In this document: positions 16,511-25,721 of the stretch, one piece after another
Layout: each line of letters starts with the position of its first letter
Position numbering within the stretch: position 1 is the stretch's first letter
Source of the DNA: Nitrososphaera sp.
GTDB taxonomy: Archaea; Thermoproteota; Nitrososphaeria; Nitrososphaerales; Nitrososphaeraceae
Length of the DNA stretch: 64,000 nucleotides
Reading direction: 5' to 3'
NCBI GenBank assembly: GCA_023250885.1
Contig: JAHEZV010000001.1
Span: 1 to 64,000 of the forward strand
Notes under the pieces: generated by a model
The model's database searches: none
The model's input: the letters and a program-made list of their open reading frames with translations, nothing else
What the model was told of the DNA's origin: nothing
Made by a program: the position numbers and the translations under genes

Positions 16511-17243
16511 ATGCAATCTAGCAAAAGAAGAACAAAAACAACTACAGCAATGATTGCTGCAGCTCTGCCCATGATAACAACGCTGACGTCGGGAGGGCAA
16601 GCATCTTAGATGACAACAACGGCGTGATTGTGCCCGTGTATGCGTGGGATTCAGGGTGGAGTGACGTTATTAATGCCAAGGAAGAAAATCAAGAGACGGA
16701 AATTATTGTGATTATCAACCCGGCAAGTGACCCGGGAGGTACCAAAGATTCGCACTGGGCTGACGTTGCGGACGACCTGCCGGACGCGGGTATCAAAGTA
16801 GTGGGCTATGTGGCTACGTCGTATGCAGGAAGAGCGTAGAAGAGATCAAAGATGAAATTGATCGCTATTATGACTGGTACGATCTTGACGGAATATTCTT
16901 TGATGAAGTGAGCACGTCAGATCATGGCTACTCCAAAGAAATTCATGATAGTGCAGAAAAACCGGAAGGATCCGAGACAACCATCCTGAACCCCGGAGCG
17001 CCTTTGCCCAAATCTCATGAAGCCGCTGGCTACATCATTGTAGCAGATGAGAACTTTGGCGTTCCGTCGTCTGTCGAATCTAACGGCATCGCAGAGGCCA
17101 AGCTTGAAGCACCTTCGCATGGCGAAGAGCCATTCGGAGGAGAGTACAAGCAATTGACAGATAACGTGGGCTACGCTTATGTGGCGCCGAACTGGATGCA
17201 CATGGAGTCAGCCATCGAAGATCAGGCAGACTGGGTCAACTGA
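16511..17243 (+). pseudogene. Decayed spherulation-specific family 4-like secreted protein
   Basis: Three frames join into one protein. MQSSKRRTKTTTAMIAAALP resembles a signal peptide. A frameshift near 16600 leads into VPVYAWDSGWSDVIN, IIVIINPASDPGG and VVGYVATSYAGR (frame listed at 16624). A second frameshift near 16835 leads into DEIDRYYDWYDLDGIFFDE and on to the frame listed at 16908. These blocks are the hallmark of spherulin-4-like proteins, which have a glycosidase-like barrel. With two frameshifts in 730 bases the gene is most likely dead. Confidence 0.75.
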
Positions 17244-17372
17244 ATAGATCGAGCCAGCCAGTAGAAATCCTGGCTTCGCCTTCTTTTATTTACTTTTCAA
17301 CTGCAAATATCTAGTTTCATACGATCTTTGTTGCGATCCTGTCGAATAGTTCTCACTACACTTTACCATGAA

Positions 17373-17782
17373 ATGGCAAGTGGCGGGCAGCACCAGAACT
17401 CACCGCCGCGAATAATGATTGTTGACGATGAAAAAGACATACTTGCAATTCTAAAGTCGGACCTTAAGGAAAAGAAAGATTCGCGGTCGAGACGTTCAGC
17501 AGTGGGGAAGGGGCGCTGCAGGCTTTTCCAAACCATGCTCCAGACTATTACGACCTTGTCCTGACGGACCTCAGGATGCCCAAGATGAATGGTCTATAGC
17601 TGTACCGGAAAATAAGGGACTAGAACTTGTCGATGCCAATTGCGTTTATCACCGCCTTTGAAAGGAATGAAGATGAATTTTCCAAAGTCATGCCCTAGAT
17701 AAAGGTAAGGGATTTCATCAAAAAGCCGATAAGTATTCCTGACCTGATACAGCAGCTGAACACTATTCTGGCGGCAGCTTAG
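17373..17782 (+). pseudogene. Decayed response-regulator receiver domain with one frameshift and three in-frame TAGs
   Basis: The start reads RIMIVDDEKDILAILKSDL, with the acidic pocket of a CheY-like receiver. A one-base shift near 17476 leads into FAVETFSSGEGAL and DLVLTDLRMPKMNGL, which contains the phospho-acceptor aspartate. In that frame TAG codons occur at 17597, 17621 and 17696, yet the sequence between and after them stays receiver-like (MPIAFITAFERNEDEF and RDFIKKPISIPDL) up to a final TAG at 17780. The whole would be a stand-alone thaumarchaeal receiver of about 135 residues. Confidence 0.8.
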
Positions 17783-19224
17783 CTGGGCTCTGCGTGTATT
17801 GTCACGATTGATCCGGGATACTTTGCCCGTAACTGCTTCTCGACATCTGAAACACGCTCGTGGATCTGCTCTATCGTCATCTCGCTATTAAAGTCGCATG
17901 CAACATCTATTTTCAGGACGTTTCCTGCAGCCCTGTAGGTGGCAACCCTGCCGACCTTTTTGACGTCGCTTGTTCCTAGGATTATTTCCCTTATCGAGTC
18001 TTGCATTTTGCCATCGGCAACCGGCTCAATTCCGTTTATCTCGGGCATTAGAGGTTCTAGGTGCACGGTGATAGTCTCGGCACCTTTCAGTCGGCCTCTT
18101 ATCGAGTCTTCAACTGAGTTGGCTATTGAGTGGGCCTCTGCGAGCGTTGCCGATCTATTGACCTGGATGTGGAGTGAGACGCCCATCGAGTCAGTATTTC
18201 CAATTCTTGATACGAGGATGTTGTGCACGCCCTTTACCCCGCTTACTCCGGTCGCCGCCTTTTCAATTATTGATTCAGGTGGCAGGTCTGCGCTGCCTGT
18301 CGGCTCAAAATGCACGGTGATATTGCTTGGCTTGACGTCCAGACCCGAGCCTACCAAGCTCTTGGCGATGTTGCTTTCTACTTGCGCGCTGATGCCATGC
18401 GCGTTTTCAAAACTTATTTCAGCAGGCAGCGTGATGGTGGCTTCGACGAAAATTTCTCTCCCGACGCGGCGCATCTTGATGTCGTCACTTCCGAGCACGC
18501 CTTCGGTACCGTTTGCAACCTGCCTTACACTTGCAACCAGCTTTGGCGATATCACGTCTGTTAGCTCCATCGCATTCTGGTACGCAAACCTGCTGCTGAG
18601 GTATGCAAGGAAGCCTCCGAGTATGATGGCTGCAATAGAGTCGCCATGACCAAAGCCGGCAGTGACGAGCCACAGACCCACAAGCGCGATGCTCGTTGAA
18701 GCAAGGTCGGCAAATGCGTGATAAAAGTCTGCCTTCAGGGCCGTAGTGCCGGCTGTTGGGGTGGCAGTCTTTTTCATTGCCCTGCCAAGCACGGTTATCC
18801 TAAAGCCGTCTACCCCCAGCGTATAAATCACCGCGGCAAAGCCTATCATGCCGGGGTTGACCAGAGGAGCTGATCCTGCAGAAGCTATCCTGGCGGTGGC
18901 TTCATAGATGAAAAATATCGCGACGACAAATAGCGCGGTGCCGCCAATAAACCCACCTATGGTTTCGATCTTGCCGTGGCCATAAGTGTGGTCGACGTCT
19001 CTCGGCTTGAGCGCAAGCGTGGCGGCGATTATCAGGATTGCGGTGACCACCACGTCAAGCAGGGCATGGGTACTGTCTGTTGTGAGGGCAAGGCTGTTTG
19101 TGAGAATGCCGGCGGCAAACTCGAAAACAAAAACAGAAGTGATAGCAACAAGCGACATTCGTAAGGCTTTTCTCTTGATGGCTCCAACATTGGCTGTTGT
19201 TAACTGCTCTGCCACTGTCAGCAA
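17779..19224 (-). CDS. Cation diffusion facilitator transporter with three repeated C-terminal domains
   Basis: CDF proteins export divalent metals such as zinc or iron by proton exchange. The N-terminal 210 residues form six membrane helices with the metal-site pairs TDSTHALLD and DFYHAFADL. The C-terminal half is about 260 residues, much longer than the usual single 80-residue dimerisation domain. It contains three repeats ending in ITVHFEP, ITVHLEP and VTIHAEP, each a ferredoxin-like metal-binding fold by inference. The metal is unknown. The gene is convergent with the decayed receiver and overlaps its last stop. Confidence 0.93.
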   Translation of the reverse strand: MLTVAEQLTTANVGAIKRKALRMSLVAITSVFVFEFAAGILTNSLALTTDSTHALLDVVVTAILIIAATLALKPRDVDHTYGHGKIETIGGFIGGTALFVVAIFFIYEATARIASAGSAPLVNPGMIGFAAVIYTLGVDGFRITVLGRAMKKTATPTAGTTALKADFYHAFADLASTSIALVGLWLVTAGFGHGDSIAAIILGGFLAYLSSRFAYQNAMELTDVISPKLVASVRQVANGTEGVLGSDDIKMRRVGREIFVEATITLPAEISFENAHGISAQVESNIAKSLVGSGLDVKPSNITVHFEPTGSADLPPESIIEKAATGVSGVKGVHNILVSRIGNTDSMGVSLHIQVNRSATLAEAHSIANSVEDSIRGRLKGAETITVHLEPLMPEINGIEPVADGKMQDSIREIILGTSDVKKVGRVATYRAAGNVLKIDVACDFNSEMTIEQIHERVSDVEKQLRAKYPGSIVTIHAEPS

Positions 19225-19311
19225 AATAGGGCAGAATTTGTTATTTAGGCATTTGTGTTTCCACTAGCTACCAAAATTATGACAAGCTAATTTCAAAAAT
19301 AAGGTGTGAAT

Positions 19312-20214
19312 CTAATTCAAGTCAAGCTGACTCTTTAGATTCTTGTATCTGTTTCTGACGGTCACTTCTGTAACTCCAGCTGCTTCTGCAATGTCTGTCT
19401 GTGTCCTGCTCTCGCCGGTGTTAAGGCATGCAAGGTACAGCACTGATGCCGCAAGTCCCATCGGATCCTTGCCGGCAGACATGCCGCTCTTTGTGACGCC
19501 TTTCATTATGGTCAGGGCAACGCGCTTTGTGCGCTCGCTCAAGTTGGCTCTGTTTGCCACCCTGACGATGCATTTCATCGGATCGATCATTGGGATCTTG
19601 AGGTCAAGCTCCATCACGACGAGCCGGTATATCCTCGCCAGATCCTTGCGCTTCATGTTGCCAATTTCTGCGATGTCCTTCAATGTCCTGGACGCGCCGG
19701 TTTCCCTGCACGCGATGTAAAGCGATGCGCCAACCATGGCCGATATCGTTCTTCCCCTGACAAGGCCGCGTTCCTGCGCCTTTCTGTAAATGTATGCGGT
19801 TTTTTCGATTACCGCGTCTGAAACGCCAAGCTTGTCCTTGAGCCTGTCAAGCTCAGAGAACGCCTGACGTAGGTTCCTGTCTGTGGGCGAGTGAGCCTGT
19901 GTGCGAAAGTCCCAGGCTCTGAGCCTGCCCATCGTCGAGCGCATCGCTACGTCCAGCGCGCGTCCGCTGGCATCTTTGTCTGTTCTACCGATTACCGTAG
20001 AGAGACCCATGTCGTGGCGAGCCAGAGAGCTTGGAATTCCTGTTCTGCTTCTGTCGTTTGCTTCTTCAGTTGTAAAAGCGCGCCATTCCGGGCGGCTTTC
20101 CTGAACTTTGTCTGACAGCACAAGTCCGCAATTCCTGCAAATGATTTCGCCCGATTCAGGGTCTGTGACCGTCTGACCGGATTTGCACATACTACACAAT
20201 ATTGCCGTTTGCAT
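19312..20214 (-). CDS. tfb: Transcription initiation factor IIB (TFB)
   Basis: TFB bridges TBP on the TATA box and RNA polymerase. The 300-residue protein has the N-terminal zinc ribbon (CSMC ... CRNC), the B-reader region with PEWRAFTTEEANDRSRTG and two cyclin-like repeats. The second repeat ends with a helix-turn-helix (TQTDIAEAAGVTEVTVRNRY) that contacts BRE. Nitrososphaera-type genomes carry many TFB paralogues; which one this is cannot be told. It ends in TAG, which shows TAG working as an ordinary stop here. Confidence 0.97.
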   Translation of the reverse strand: MQTAILCSMCKSGQTVTDPESGEIICRNCGLVLSDKVQESRPEWRAFTTEEANDRSRTGIPSSLARHDMGLSTVIGRTDKDASGRALDVAMRSTMGRLRAWDFRTQAHSPTDRNLRQAFSELDRLKDKLGVSDAVIEKTAYIYRKAQERGLVRGRTISAMVGASLYIACRETGASRTLKDIAEIGNMKRKDLARIYRLVVMELDLKIPMIDPMKCIVRVANRANLSERTKRVALTIMKGVTKSGMSAGKDPMGLAASVLYLACLNTGESRTQTDIAEAAGVTEVTVRNRYKNLKSQLDLN

Positions 20215-20621
20215 TTATCTAGAACGAGGTAATATTATTATCGTGAATCAAACTAATAAATAATACTGATCAAGAAATATCTCCAAAATAGCCTCATTAT
20301 TGAACAGAATTCATACAATTAGCTAGTTTCCTATAAATTCATCAAAATATGATCCTCGATAACTACGTTTCTACATTGCACGAAATGTAATTCCTAGGCG
20401 CAAAGGGAGTGCAAAACTCTGCTGCTACAGGTTTGCGATTAACCGGGCAAATCTTCCTAGCTGGACCGGCTTCCTCAGATCTGAAATTTTCTTGTCATTG
20501 AAGAACTCATAAAAACTCATAATGCAAAAGGTGCTGGCTGTTGCCGCGATCTTGCTTGTTGCAAAATTGCCAGCAGTTTTTGCCAACGTAGGTGTCAGCG
20601 TGACTGAGCTTGTTATGACTA
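20215..20621. other. AT-rich intergenic region with possible remnant ORFs
   Basis: The left part (20215-20400) is AT-rich and looks like promoter sequence for TFB on the minus strand. Within the right part, a 31-residue minus-strand frame (20425-20520, start MSFYEFFNDKKISDL, containing LRKPVQLGRFARLI) resembles the end of a receiver domain. A plus-strand frame (20522-20653) begins with a signal-peptide-like MQKVLAVAAILLVAK but runs into the convergent gene. Neither is secure. Confidence 0.3.
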
Positions 20622-21032
20622 CTAGCGCAGCACCACAGGCACTTTTTTGGTAACATGCAACTTTTCAACTAATGTCAGATATTCCTGCACGTCTGCCGGC
20701 ATGTTCTTTATCCTTCCAATCATGTTGACAGACGAGTAGGGCATAATCTTGTTTTGCTTGCTTATGGGTGTTGGACCATAGAAAAAGCACAGCGCGCTTC
20801 CTTCGGGCCAATATGCAACATCCAGCAAGCTGACCACGGACTTTGCGTTTTCCTCCTTTACCTTGACAGGCGTCTCGTCCGTGTACAATTCGTCGCCCCA
20901 CCTGTTGATCGTGACCGTGATGGGCAGGCCACCAATTATCGCCATTACGGTCTTTGGCGACTGCGAGTCGTCAAGTTCTATCGCAACCTTCTCGTGCAGC
21001 TCAGAAAACTCGAGTGATACTGCCTTCTTCAC
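20622..21032 (-). CDS. Cyclophilin-like fold protein (DUF369/TM1367-like)
   Basis: The 136-residue protein matches the small archaeal and bacterial cyclophilin-like family: INRWGDELYTDETPVKV, DVAYWPEGSALCFFYGPTPIS and SSVNMIGRI are the recognisable blocks. The fold is that of cyclophilins but isomerase activity is not established. It is followed upstream on the same strand by hjc with a 28-base gap. Confidence 0.82.
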   Translation of the reverse strand: MKKAVSLEFSELHEKVAIELDDSQSPKTVMAIIGGLPITVTINRWGDELYTDETPVKVKEENAKSVVSLLDVAYWPEGSALCFFYGPTPISKQNKIMPYSSVNMIGRIKNMPADVQEYLTLVEKLHVTKKVPVVLR

Positions 21033-21060
21033 CTTGAAGATAATGGGAAGCGGGGTTTTT

Positions 21061-21609
21061 CTATGTTGTTCCTATAGCTGATGCTGAAGCAACCTGCCGT
21101 ACAACTTTCTGAAATGGCATGGAATAGTCCGGTAGGTTCAGTGCCACGGTCTTGTTCTTGTGTATGGCATATGTCCTGCCATCGTAGGTGCATTTTATTA
21201 TCGGGAGGACGCTCATGTCCGCGACAATGTCTGCGACCTTGTAGTATTCAAGGAGCTTGCGGCTTTCGTAGACGGTCTCGTTCTTTCTCCTGAACCTCTT
21301 TTTGCTCATGAACTTGAATGCAAGAATGATATGCCTTTCTGGGTATTTGCCAAACATGTTGCGCATCAAAAGGCAGCGCTCGATCTGGTCCTGCGGCACG
21401 TACAGTATGTCGTTAGTGCCGGATTTGGCTTCAATAATCAGCAGTACGCCGTCGGTGTTGTTGACTGCGACAATATCAGGCAGACCGGTGCTGGAGCCGC
21501 CCAGCCGCCGAGCGTGCCAAACTCTGTTGTTCAGTCTCTGGACAAGTGTGTGTTCATAGTTGTAGCCTCTGCTGCGGCGAATATTTCCCAAACAGCTAGC
21601 GTTGAACAT
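21061..21609 (-). CDS. hjc: Archaeal Holliday junction resolvase Hjc
   Basis: Hjc is a dimeric nuclease that cuts four-way DNA junctions in recombination. The nuclease core is visible: RSRGYNYEHTLVQRLN with the first acidic residue, RLGGSSTGLPDIVAV with the catalytic Asp, and LLIIEAKSG with the E-x-K pair, then YVPQDQIERC. At 182 residues it is longer than the usual 130 or so, with an extra C-terminal basic domain of unknown role. Confidence 0.88.
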   Translation of the reverse strand: MFNASCLGNIRRSRGYNYEHTLVQRLNNRVWHARRLGGSSTGLPDIVAVNNTDGVLLIIEAKSGTNDILYVPQDQIERCLLMRNMFGKYPERHIILAFKFMSKKRFRRKNETVYESRKLLEYYKVADIVADMSVLPIIKCTYDGRTYAIHKNKTVALNLPDYSMPFQKVVRQVASASAIGTT

Positions 21610-21672
21610 TTCATATCTTTAAAGTTTGTCAGAGGCAAGTGTTTTTATTGAAAACTGCAGCTCCATAACCAT

Positions 21673-22287
21673 ATGTCAAGTATACGGGGCTCACTTGAAG
21701 AGATAGACAAAAGCCTCAAGGACGTGCAGGAGAGGCGCGAAAAGCTGATCAAGGGCACTCGCGACGTTGTGATGCTGTGCAGCAAGTCAATAGTTGCATT
21801 GCACCACGGTCAAATTAACGATGCAAAGAACAAGATGGAGGAAGCAAAGGCAATGCTTGAAGAATTTCGCAAATACACAAAGGAAGACCTCTACCGCTAC
21901 ATCTCGGTGGCAGAGCAAGAGCTAGTCGAAGCTTACGCGCTTAGAGCAGTGATGGAAAACGCGTCCATCCCCATGATGCAGGAGCTGAACGTCACAGGTC
22001 CGTCCTACCTCACTGGCCTACTTGACTGCGTCGGCGAGATAAAGCGCCTTGTGTACGACAGGATGCGATCTGGGAACGAAAAGGACGCAGAAAAATTGTT
22101 TGCGACAATGGAAGCGATCTACAACGCGATTTACCCCTTTGCCGTCTATGACAATATTGTGTCCGGCCTGCGCAAAAAGCTTGACGTGGCAAGGATGCTC
22201 ATTGAAGACATCAGGGCGATTGTCACCGAGGAGAGCAGGAGAAAGGCGCTCATTGACGCGATTGATAGTCTAGAAAAACGCAGCTGA
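21673..22287 (+). CDS. Translin-family RNA/DNA-binding protein
   Basis: The 204-residue all-helical protein matches archaeal translin homologues. Typical blocks are SLKDVQERREKLIKGTRDVV, YISVAEQELVEAYALR, TGPSYLTGLLDCVGEIKR and FAVYDNIVSGLRKKLDVARM. Eukaryotic translin, alone or with TRAX, binds and cuts small RNA; archaeal ones form octamers that can carry nuclease activity. The residues needed for cutting cannot be judged by eye. Confidence 0.87.
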   Translation: MSSIRGSLEEIDKSLKDVQERREKLIKGTRDVVMLCSKSIVALHHGQINDAKNKMEEAKAMLEEFRKYTKEDLYRYISVAEQELVEAYALRAVMENASIPMMQELNVTGPSYLTGLLDCVGEIKRLVYDRMRSGNEKDAEKLFATMEAIYNAIYPFAVYDNIVSGLRKKLDVARMLIEDIRAIVTEESRRKALIDAIDSLEKRS

Positions 22288-22339
22288 AACTCATACATCT
22301 TTAGATTCCCGATCCGGCAGCAGTGACTGAACGTTAAAG

Positions 22340-22894
22340 GTGGTAGCCGGCTGCATTGCAGACTGGGGCAAAAGAGCAGCGGCCTGCAAAGGCAGGGCAG
22401 AGGGCCTGGAACGTTCCGTGAAGCAGCTGAGGGAGTGCCTCGACGCCGCGTCTCCAGACTCGGAGAAAGTCGATCTTGAAAGCGACAAGGTGAACTACAT
22501 GCTCTCGTCGGTGTTCTTCCTTGCAAACCGGCTGTCAAAGGCTAGCCAGGTGCTGGCAGAGTTTGACAAGGTGATGAGCAACATTGAAAAGGTGGGCAAA
22601 GCCCGCCATCAAGAGGGTGAAAACCGGCAGCTATACACAAAATTCCATAAAAAGCTTGACGGAGCACTGGCAAATACTTTTAGCTTGTTCCTTTTTCAAA
22701 ACGCTCGTACACTTCTGGGTTTGCCAGCAGCCAGCCATAATGGCTTTCGTTGTGGATATAGCGCACTTCACGGACTCTGGGAACAATGTTGCGCTTTCGC
22801 AATCCAAGCACGAATTCGCCCTGAAAAGCAAGTCCTATCCGCTTTGCCTTGGCGGTCGATTTCGGGTCTCTTGGCAAGAGGATGCGGCAGCTAA
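22340..22894 (+). CDS. Uncertain coiled-coil protein, C-terminus overlaps convergent gene
   Basis: Residues from about 12 to 115 look genuine: helical and charged, for example LRECLDAASPDSEKVDLESD and NRLSKASQVLAEFDKV. The last 70 residues lie antisense to a convergent gene and lose that character. A frameshift or lost stop near 22660 is likely, so the real protein probably ended at about 110 residues. The GTG start at 22340 is weak. It may be a decaying paralogue or companion of the translin-like gene, but no clear similarity is seen. Confidence 0.35.
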   Translation: MVAGCIADWGKRAAACKGRAEGLERSVKQLRECLDAASPDSEKVDLESDKVNYMLSSVFFLANRLSKASQVLAEFDKVMSNIEKVGKARHQEGENRQLYTKFHKKLDGALANTFSLFLFQNARTLLGLPAASHNGFRCGYSALHGLWEQCCAFAIQARIRPEKQVLSALPWRSISGLLARGCGS

Positions 22895-23039
22895 ACCTGC
22901 CCTGCGACTCTTGCAGGACATAAGCTTCGACCATCCTATCGACTGCATGCCGGATGTCAGATGCCTCTCGTATGTCGATTGTCTCTAGCACTGGGAATTT
23001 TGCGTAAGGTAAGGTAGGATGTCCAGACATGATTGCCAC
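22680..23039 (-). CDS. Hypothetical protein (119 aa)
   Basis: The 119-residue protein is basic and mixed alpha/beta, with LETIDIREASDIRHAVDRMV and VPRVREVRYIHNESHYGWLL. It does not show motifs I can name. Its coding look (few rare codons, regular hydrophobic spacing) is better than that of the overlapping plus-strand frame. The second methionine (MSGHPTLPY, 23030) is an alternative start. Confidence 0.55.
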   Translation of the reverse strand: MAIMSGHPTLPYAKFPVLETIDIREASDIRHAVDRMVEAYVLQESQGRFSCRILLPRDPKSTAKAKRIGLAFQGEFVLGLRKRNIVPRVREVRYIHNESHYGWLLANPEVYERFEKGTS

Positions 23040-23136
23040 TATGCAAAAAAGGTGTATATCAAATGAGATTTATTCTGTTCTGTTAGTTTGCGACAACCCG
23101 CTGATCACAAGCCAATTGGAAGCTGAGAATTGACTC

Positions 23137-24585
23137 TTACTTGTACTTCGTAAATGCATCCTCGAGGTGCCGCGTCAGGATCTTGTGCCAGTCGGGAAAG
23201 CCTTCTGGCGCGTCGGGGTAGTTGTAATAGTGGTCCACCAACACCTTGTTTATGCTGGCGCAGTACTTCAAGTCCTCAGCAAGTTTCTTATTCATAGCGC
23301 CCCGGATTATCATGCCGAGCTTTTCAACGGTGCCGAACTCCGGGTGCTCACCTTTTGTTATGTTGTCAATGTCCATCTTGCCCAAAAAGTGTTTCATGCC
23401 GTAGTCGATCTGATCGTTTGTCAGCCCCTGCAGCATTCTTCGGAAAACTTCGAGCCCGGCCGTCTTGTAGCCGTAGTCGTTGATAAAGTGCTTGTTGTAC
23501 TTCCAGAGACCTTTTTCGGAAGCGTCGCCACCCTGCAGCGCTTCAACGGCGTCCTTGCCAGCTAAGGTGGCTGCGATTATTGCAGGCCCTATGCCGCCTG
23601 CGTCAAGGGGCTTGGGCATCCACGCAGAGTCGCCGACCAGCATGTAGCCGTTTGCAACAAGGCAGTCGTTCTGCCGTCTTACCGACACCTGCCACGTACC
23701 CCACGCGTTGCCATCATCGCTGGCGCCTTCTGCCAAGCGCGGGTTTTTGATCACCGGGTTTACATCAACGTAGTCGTCTATGAGGGCCTTGAGGTCAGGA
23801 TGGACGCCCATGGCCTTGTTGCGAGCGTCAAATGCTTTTTGCTGCACGCCAAGGCCGATGTTGACTTTGCTCTTGCCCTTTGGGAAAACCCAGCCGTATC
23901 CGCCCGGCGCGAGCTTTTGATCGAGATGGATAATGCAGTAATCCGGATCGAAATACGTCTTGTTGTCATATGCAAGGTCGAAATTGTAGATGTACCTGCC
24001 TGTTGCTTCAAGATCGTCGCGGTCGATCCGGCGCTGGATGAACGACTTGATCGGGAGGTTTGTCCGCAAAACGGACGTTACACCGGTGCAGTCAACTACC
24101 AATTTTGCAGTTTTCTTGAACACTGTCTTGTTGTCAAGATCGTCGCCATCCACTCCGATCACGGTGTTGTTTTCAATAATTAGCGAGCGAAGCGCCACCC
24201 GCTCTTTTAACTCGACGCCGGCCTTTGTGGCATCCCTCAGCTGCCTCTGTGGCAGGAGCCGCCTGTTAAGGATGTAGCCCTCGCCGTCAAACGAAATGCC
24301 GGTTTCATGGTCAGGCGAGTAAGCGATCACGCCTTTGACGGGATGCTCGATTTCCGGGTATCCCCAGCTGATCTTGATCCTGTCTGTCATGTAGTCGACG
24401 GTGTTCTTGCCCACCGCGTCGCCGCATACCCAGCCGGAAACTGTTTTCTTGCCTTGTTGTAGAGTAGCGTTCCTGTCAATGACCAGGATCTTTAATGACT
24501 GGTTGGAATAGTATGCTGCCGATGACGCCACGATGAGGCCGGCAAGGCCACCGCCTGCCACAATAATGTCATAGTCACTTTTCAT
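23137..24585 (-). CDS. Geranylgeranyl reductase family flavoprotein (archaeal lipid saturation)
   Basis: Enzymes of this family reduce the double bonds of geranylgeranyl chains in archaeal membrane lipids. The 482-residue protein starts with the FAD-binding motif DIIVAGGGLAGLIVASSAA, has a long second FAD contact in GDSAWMPKPLDAGGIGPAI, and the substrate-domain marker YGWVFPKGKSKVNIGLG. Length and layout match digeranylgeranylglycerophospholipid reductases; other members act on chlorophyll or menaquinone precursors. It stands alone on the minus strand with a 90-base gap to the divergent HAD gene. Confidence 0.9.
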   Translation of the reverse strand: MKSDYDIIVAGGGLAGLIVASSAAYYSNQSLKILVIDRNATLQQGKKTVSGWVCGDAVGKNTVDYMTDRIKISWGYPEIEHPVKGVIAYSPDHETGISFDGEGYILNRRLLPQRQLRDATKAGVELKERVALRSLIIENNTVIGVDGDDLDNKTVFKKTAKLVVDCTGVTSVLRTNLPIKSFIQRRIDRDDLEATGRYIYNFDLAYDNKTYFDPDYCIIHLDQKLAPGGYGWVFPKGKSKVNIGLGVQQKAFDARNKAMGVHPDLKALIDDYVDVNPVIKNPRLAEGASDDGNAWGTWQVSVRRQNDCLVANGYMLVGDSAWMPKPLDAGGIGPAIIAATLAGKDAVEALQGGDASEKGLWKYNKHFINDYGYKTAGLEVFRRMLQGLTNDQIDYGMKHFLGKMDIDNITKGEHPEFGTVEKLGMIIRGAMNKKLAEDLKYCASINKVLVDHYYNYPDAPEGFPDWHKILTRHLEDAFTKYK

Positions 24586-24678
24586 CAGTTAGACAGGGCG
24601 TGAAGGCAAAAAACTCTATTTAAAGTGTTGCCGTCTAGGGAGAAAGGCAGAATAACAGTCGTGTGTTCAGACTTCTAG

Positions 24679-25380
24679 ATGCGCAGGCCGTTCATATTCT
24701 TCGATCTTGGCCAGACCCTGGTTGACGAATGGGACTTTATAGCCCACTTTGACCAGAAATTTCTGGAACTGCTGAACGGCTTTGGCGCAAGGATTGACCA
24801 GCGCAACTACCGCGCGGTGCGCGACAGTGCTATCCGCGACCGCAAGATAGGGCAAGGCGGCGTCAGGGAGCTTGTATTAGAGGTCTGCAGGATGCTTTCG
24901 CCCCCCGGCTATGAGAAGGTCATCGCAGCCAGGCTTGAGCCCCAGATAAAGCAGGGCAGGCGTGAACTCTTCCGTTTTTTCGACGACACGGAACCCACGC
25001 TGCAGGCGCTCTCAAAATATAGTGAAATGGGCTTAATAGCCAACCAATCAGAGGATATTCAGGGTTTGCTGGAAAAATCAGAGCTTGGCAGGTTCTTCAA
25101 GGTGCAGGCAATATCATTTTTTCTAAAATTGAAAAAGCCCGACCCAAGGATTTTCGAGCTTGCGCTAAAGCAGGCTGGGCGCCCTGCAAAGGACTGCATA
25201 ATGGTAGGTGACAGGCTTGACACAGACATATGCCCGGCCAGAATGCTTGGTATGACCACGATAAGGGTTACCGACTCGCTGTTCGCGCTGCAGGTTCCGG
25301 CGCAGGAAAGTGAGCATCCCACCTACACCGTGGCGCATCTGTCAGAAATCCCCAAGATAGTAGAAAGCATTATCAGTTGA
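24679..25380 (+). CDS. HAD-superfamily hydrolase
   Basis: The 233-residue protein has the HAD motif I variant FFDLGQTLVDEW, where the second acidic residue is replaced by Gly as in phosphoglycolate phosphatase-like or 2-haloacid-type relatives with altered chemistry. Motif II (GLIANQSED), motif III lysine (KLKKPDPRIFELAL) and motif IV (VGDRLDTDICPARMLG) follow. The missing motif I aspartate (DxD reads DLG) could weaken phosphatase activity. Its stop overlaps the start of the next gene, so the two are co-transcribed. Confidence 0.85.
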   Translation: MRRPFIFFDLGQTLVDEWDFIAHFDQKFLELLNGFGARIDQRNYRAVRDSAIRDRKIGQGGVRELVLEVCRMLSPPGYEKVIAARLEPQIKQGRRELFRFFDDTEPTLQALSKYSEMGLIANQSEDIQGLLEKSELGRFFKVQAISFFLKLKKPDPRIFELALKQAGRPAKDCIMVGDRLDTDICPARMLGMTTIRVTDSLFALQVPAQESEHPTYTVAHLSEIPKIVESIIS

Positions 25381-25721
25381 TGCTGCAAACGTATTTTGTG
25401 CGCGCGATCATTAAAATGATAAAAAATGCCCACAGGCACCCTGCCAACCAAGCACTCCACTGCGTAGGCGCGCCGTTCTATGCGATTGGTCTTGCAATGA
25501 CATTCGGGTATTTTGCAGGAATGCAGACTGACCTCATCTCCGGCTTGGCAATGTGGCTTGCAGCGATAGCCATGTTTGTGTCCGGCCACAAGATAGAGAA
25601 CAATATCGGGTCGATGACGCCGGTGCTACTTTTCAGGCTGCTGTCAAAGGTTGTTCGCAATCTTGTCGCGCAGCGAGTCCATCTCCTGTGGGCTTGGTTT
25701 CGGCCTGTTCTTGAACATTGA
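25380..25721 (+). CDS. Small two-helix membrane protein, Mpo1/DUF962-like
   Basis: The ATG at 25380 shares a base with the upstream TGA. The protein has HRHPANQALHCVGAPFYAIGL followed by two membrane helices and MFVSGHKIENNIG. The His-rich NxxxH..G.P pattern and GHxxE resemble Mpo1-like (DUF962) membrane proteins, some of which are iron dioxygenases of fatty-acid oxidation. The last 25 residues overlap the convergent HIT gene by 78 bases, so the C-terminus may be altered by mutation. Confidence 0.6.
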   Translation: MLQTYFVRAIIKMIKNAHRHPANQALHCVGAPFYAIGLAMTFGYFAGMQTDLISGLAMWLAAIAMFVSGHKIENNIGSMTPVLLFRLLSKVVRNLVAQRVHLLWAWFRPVLEH

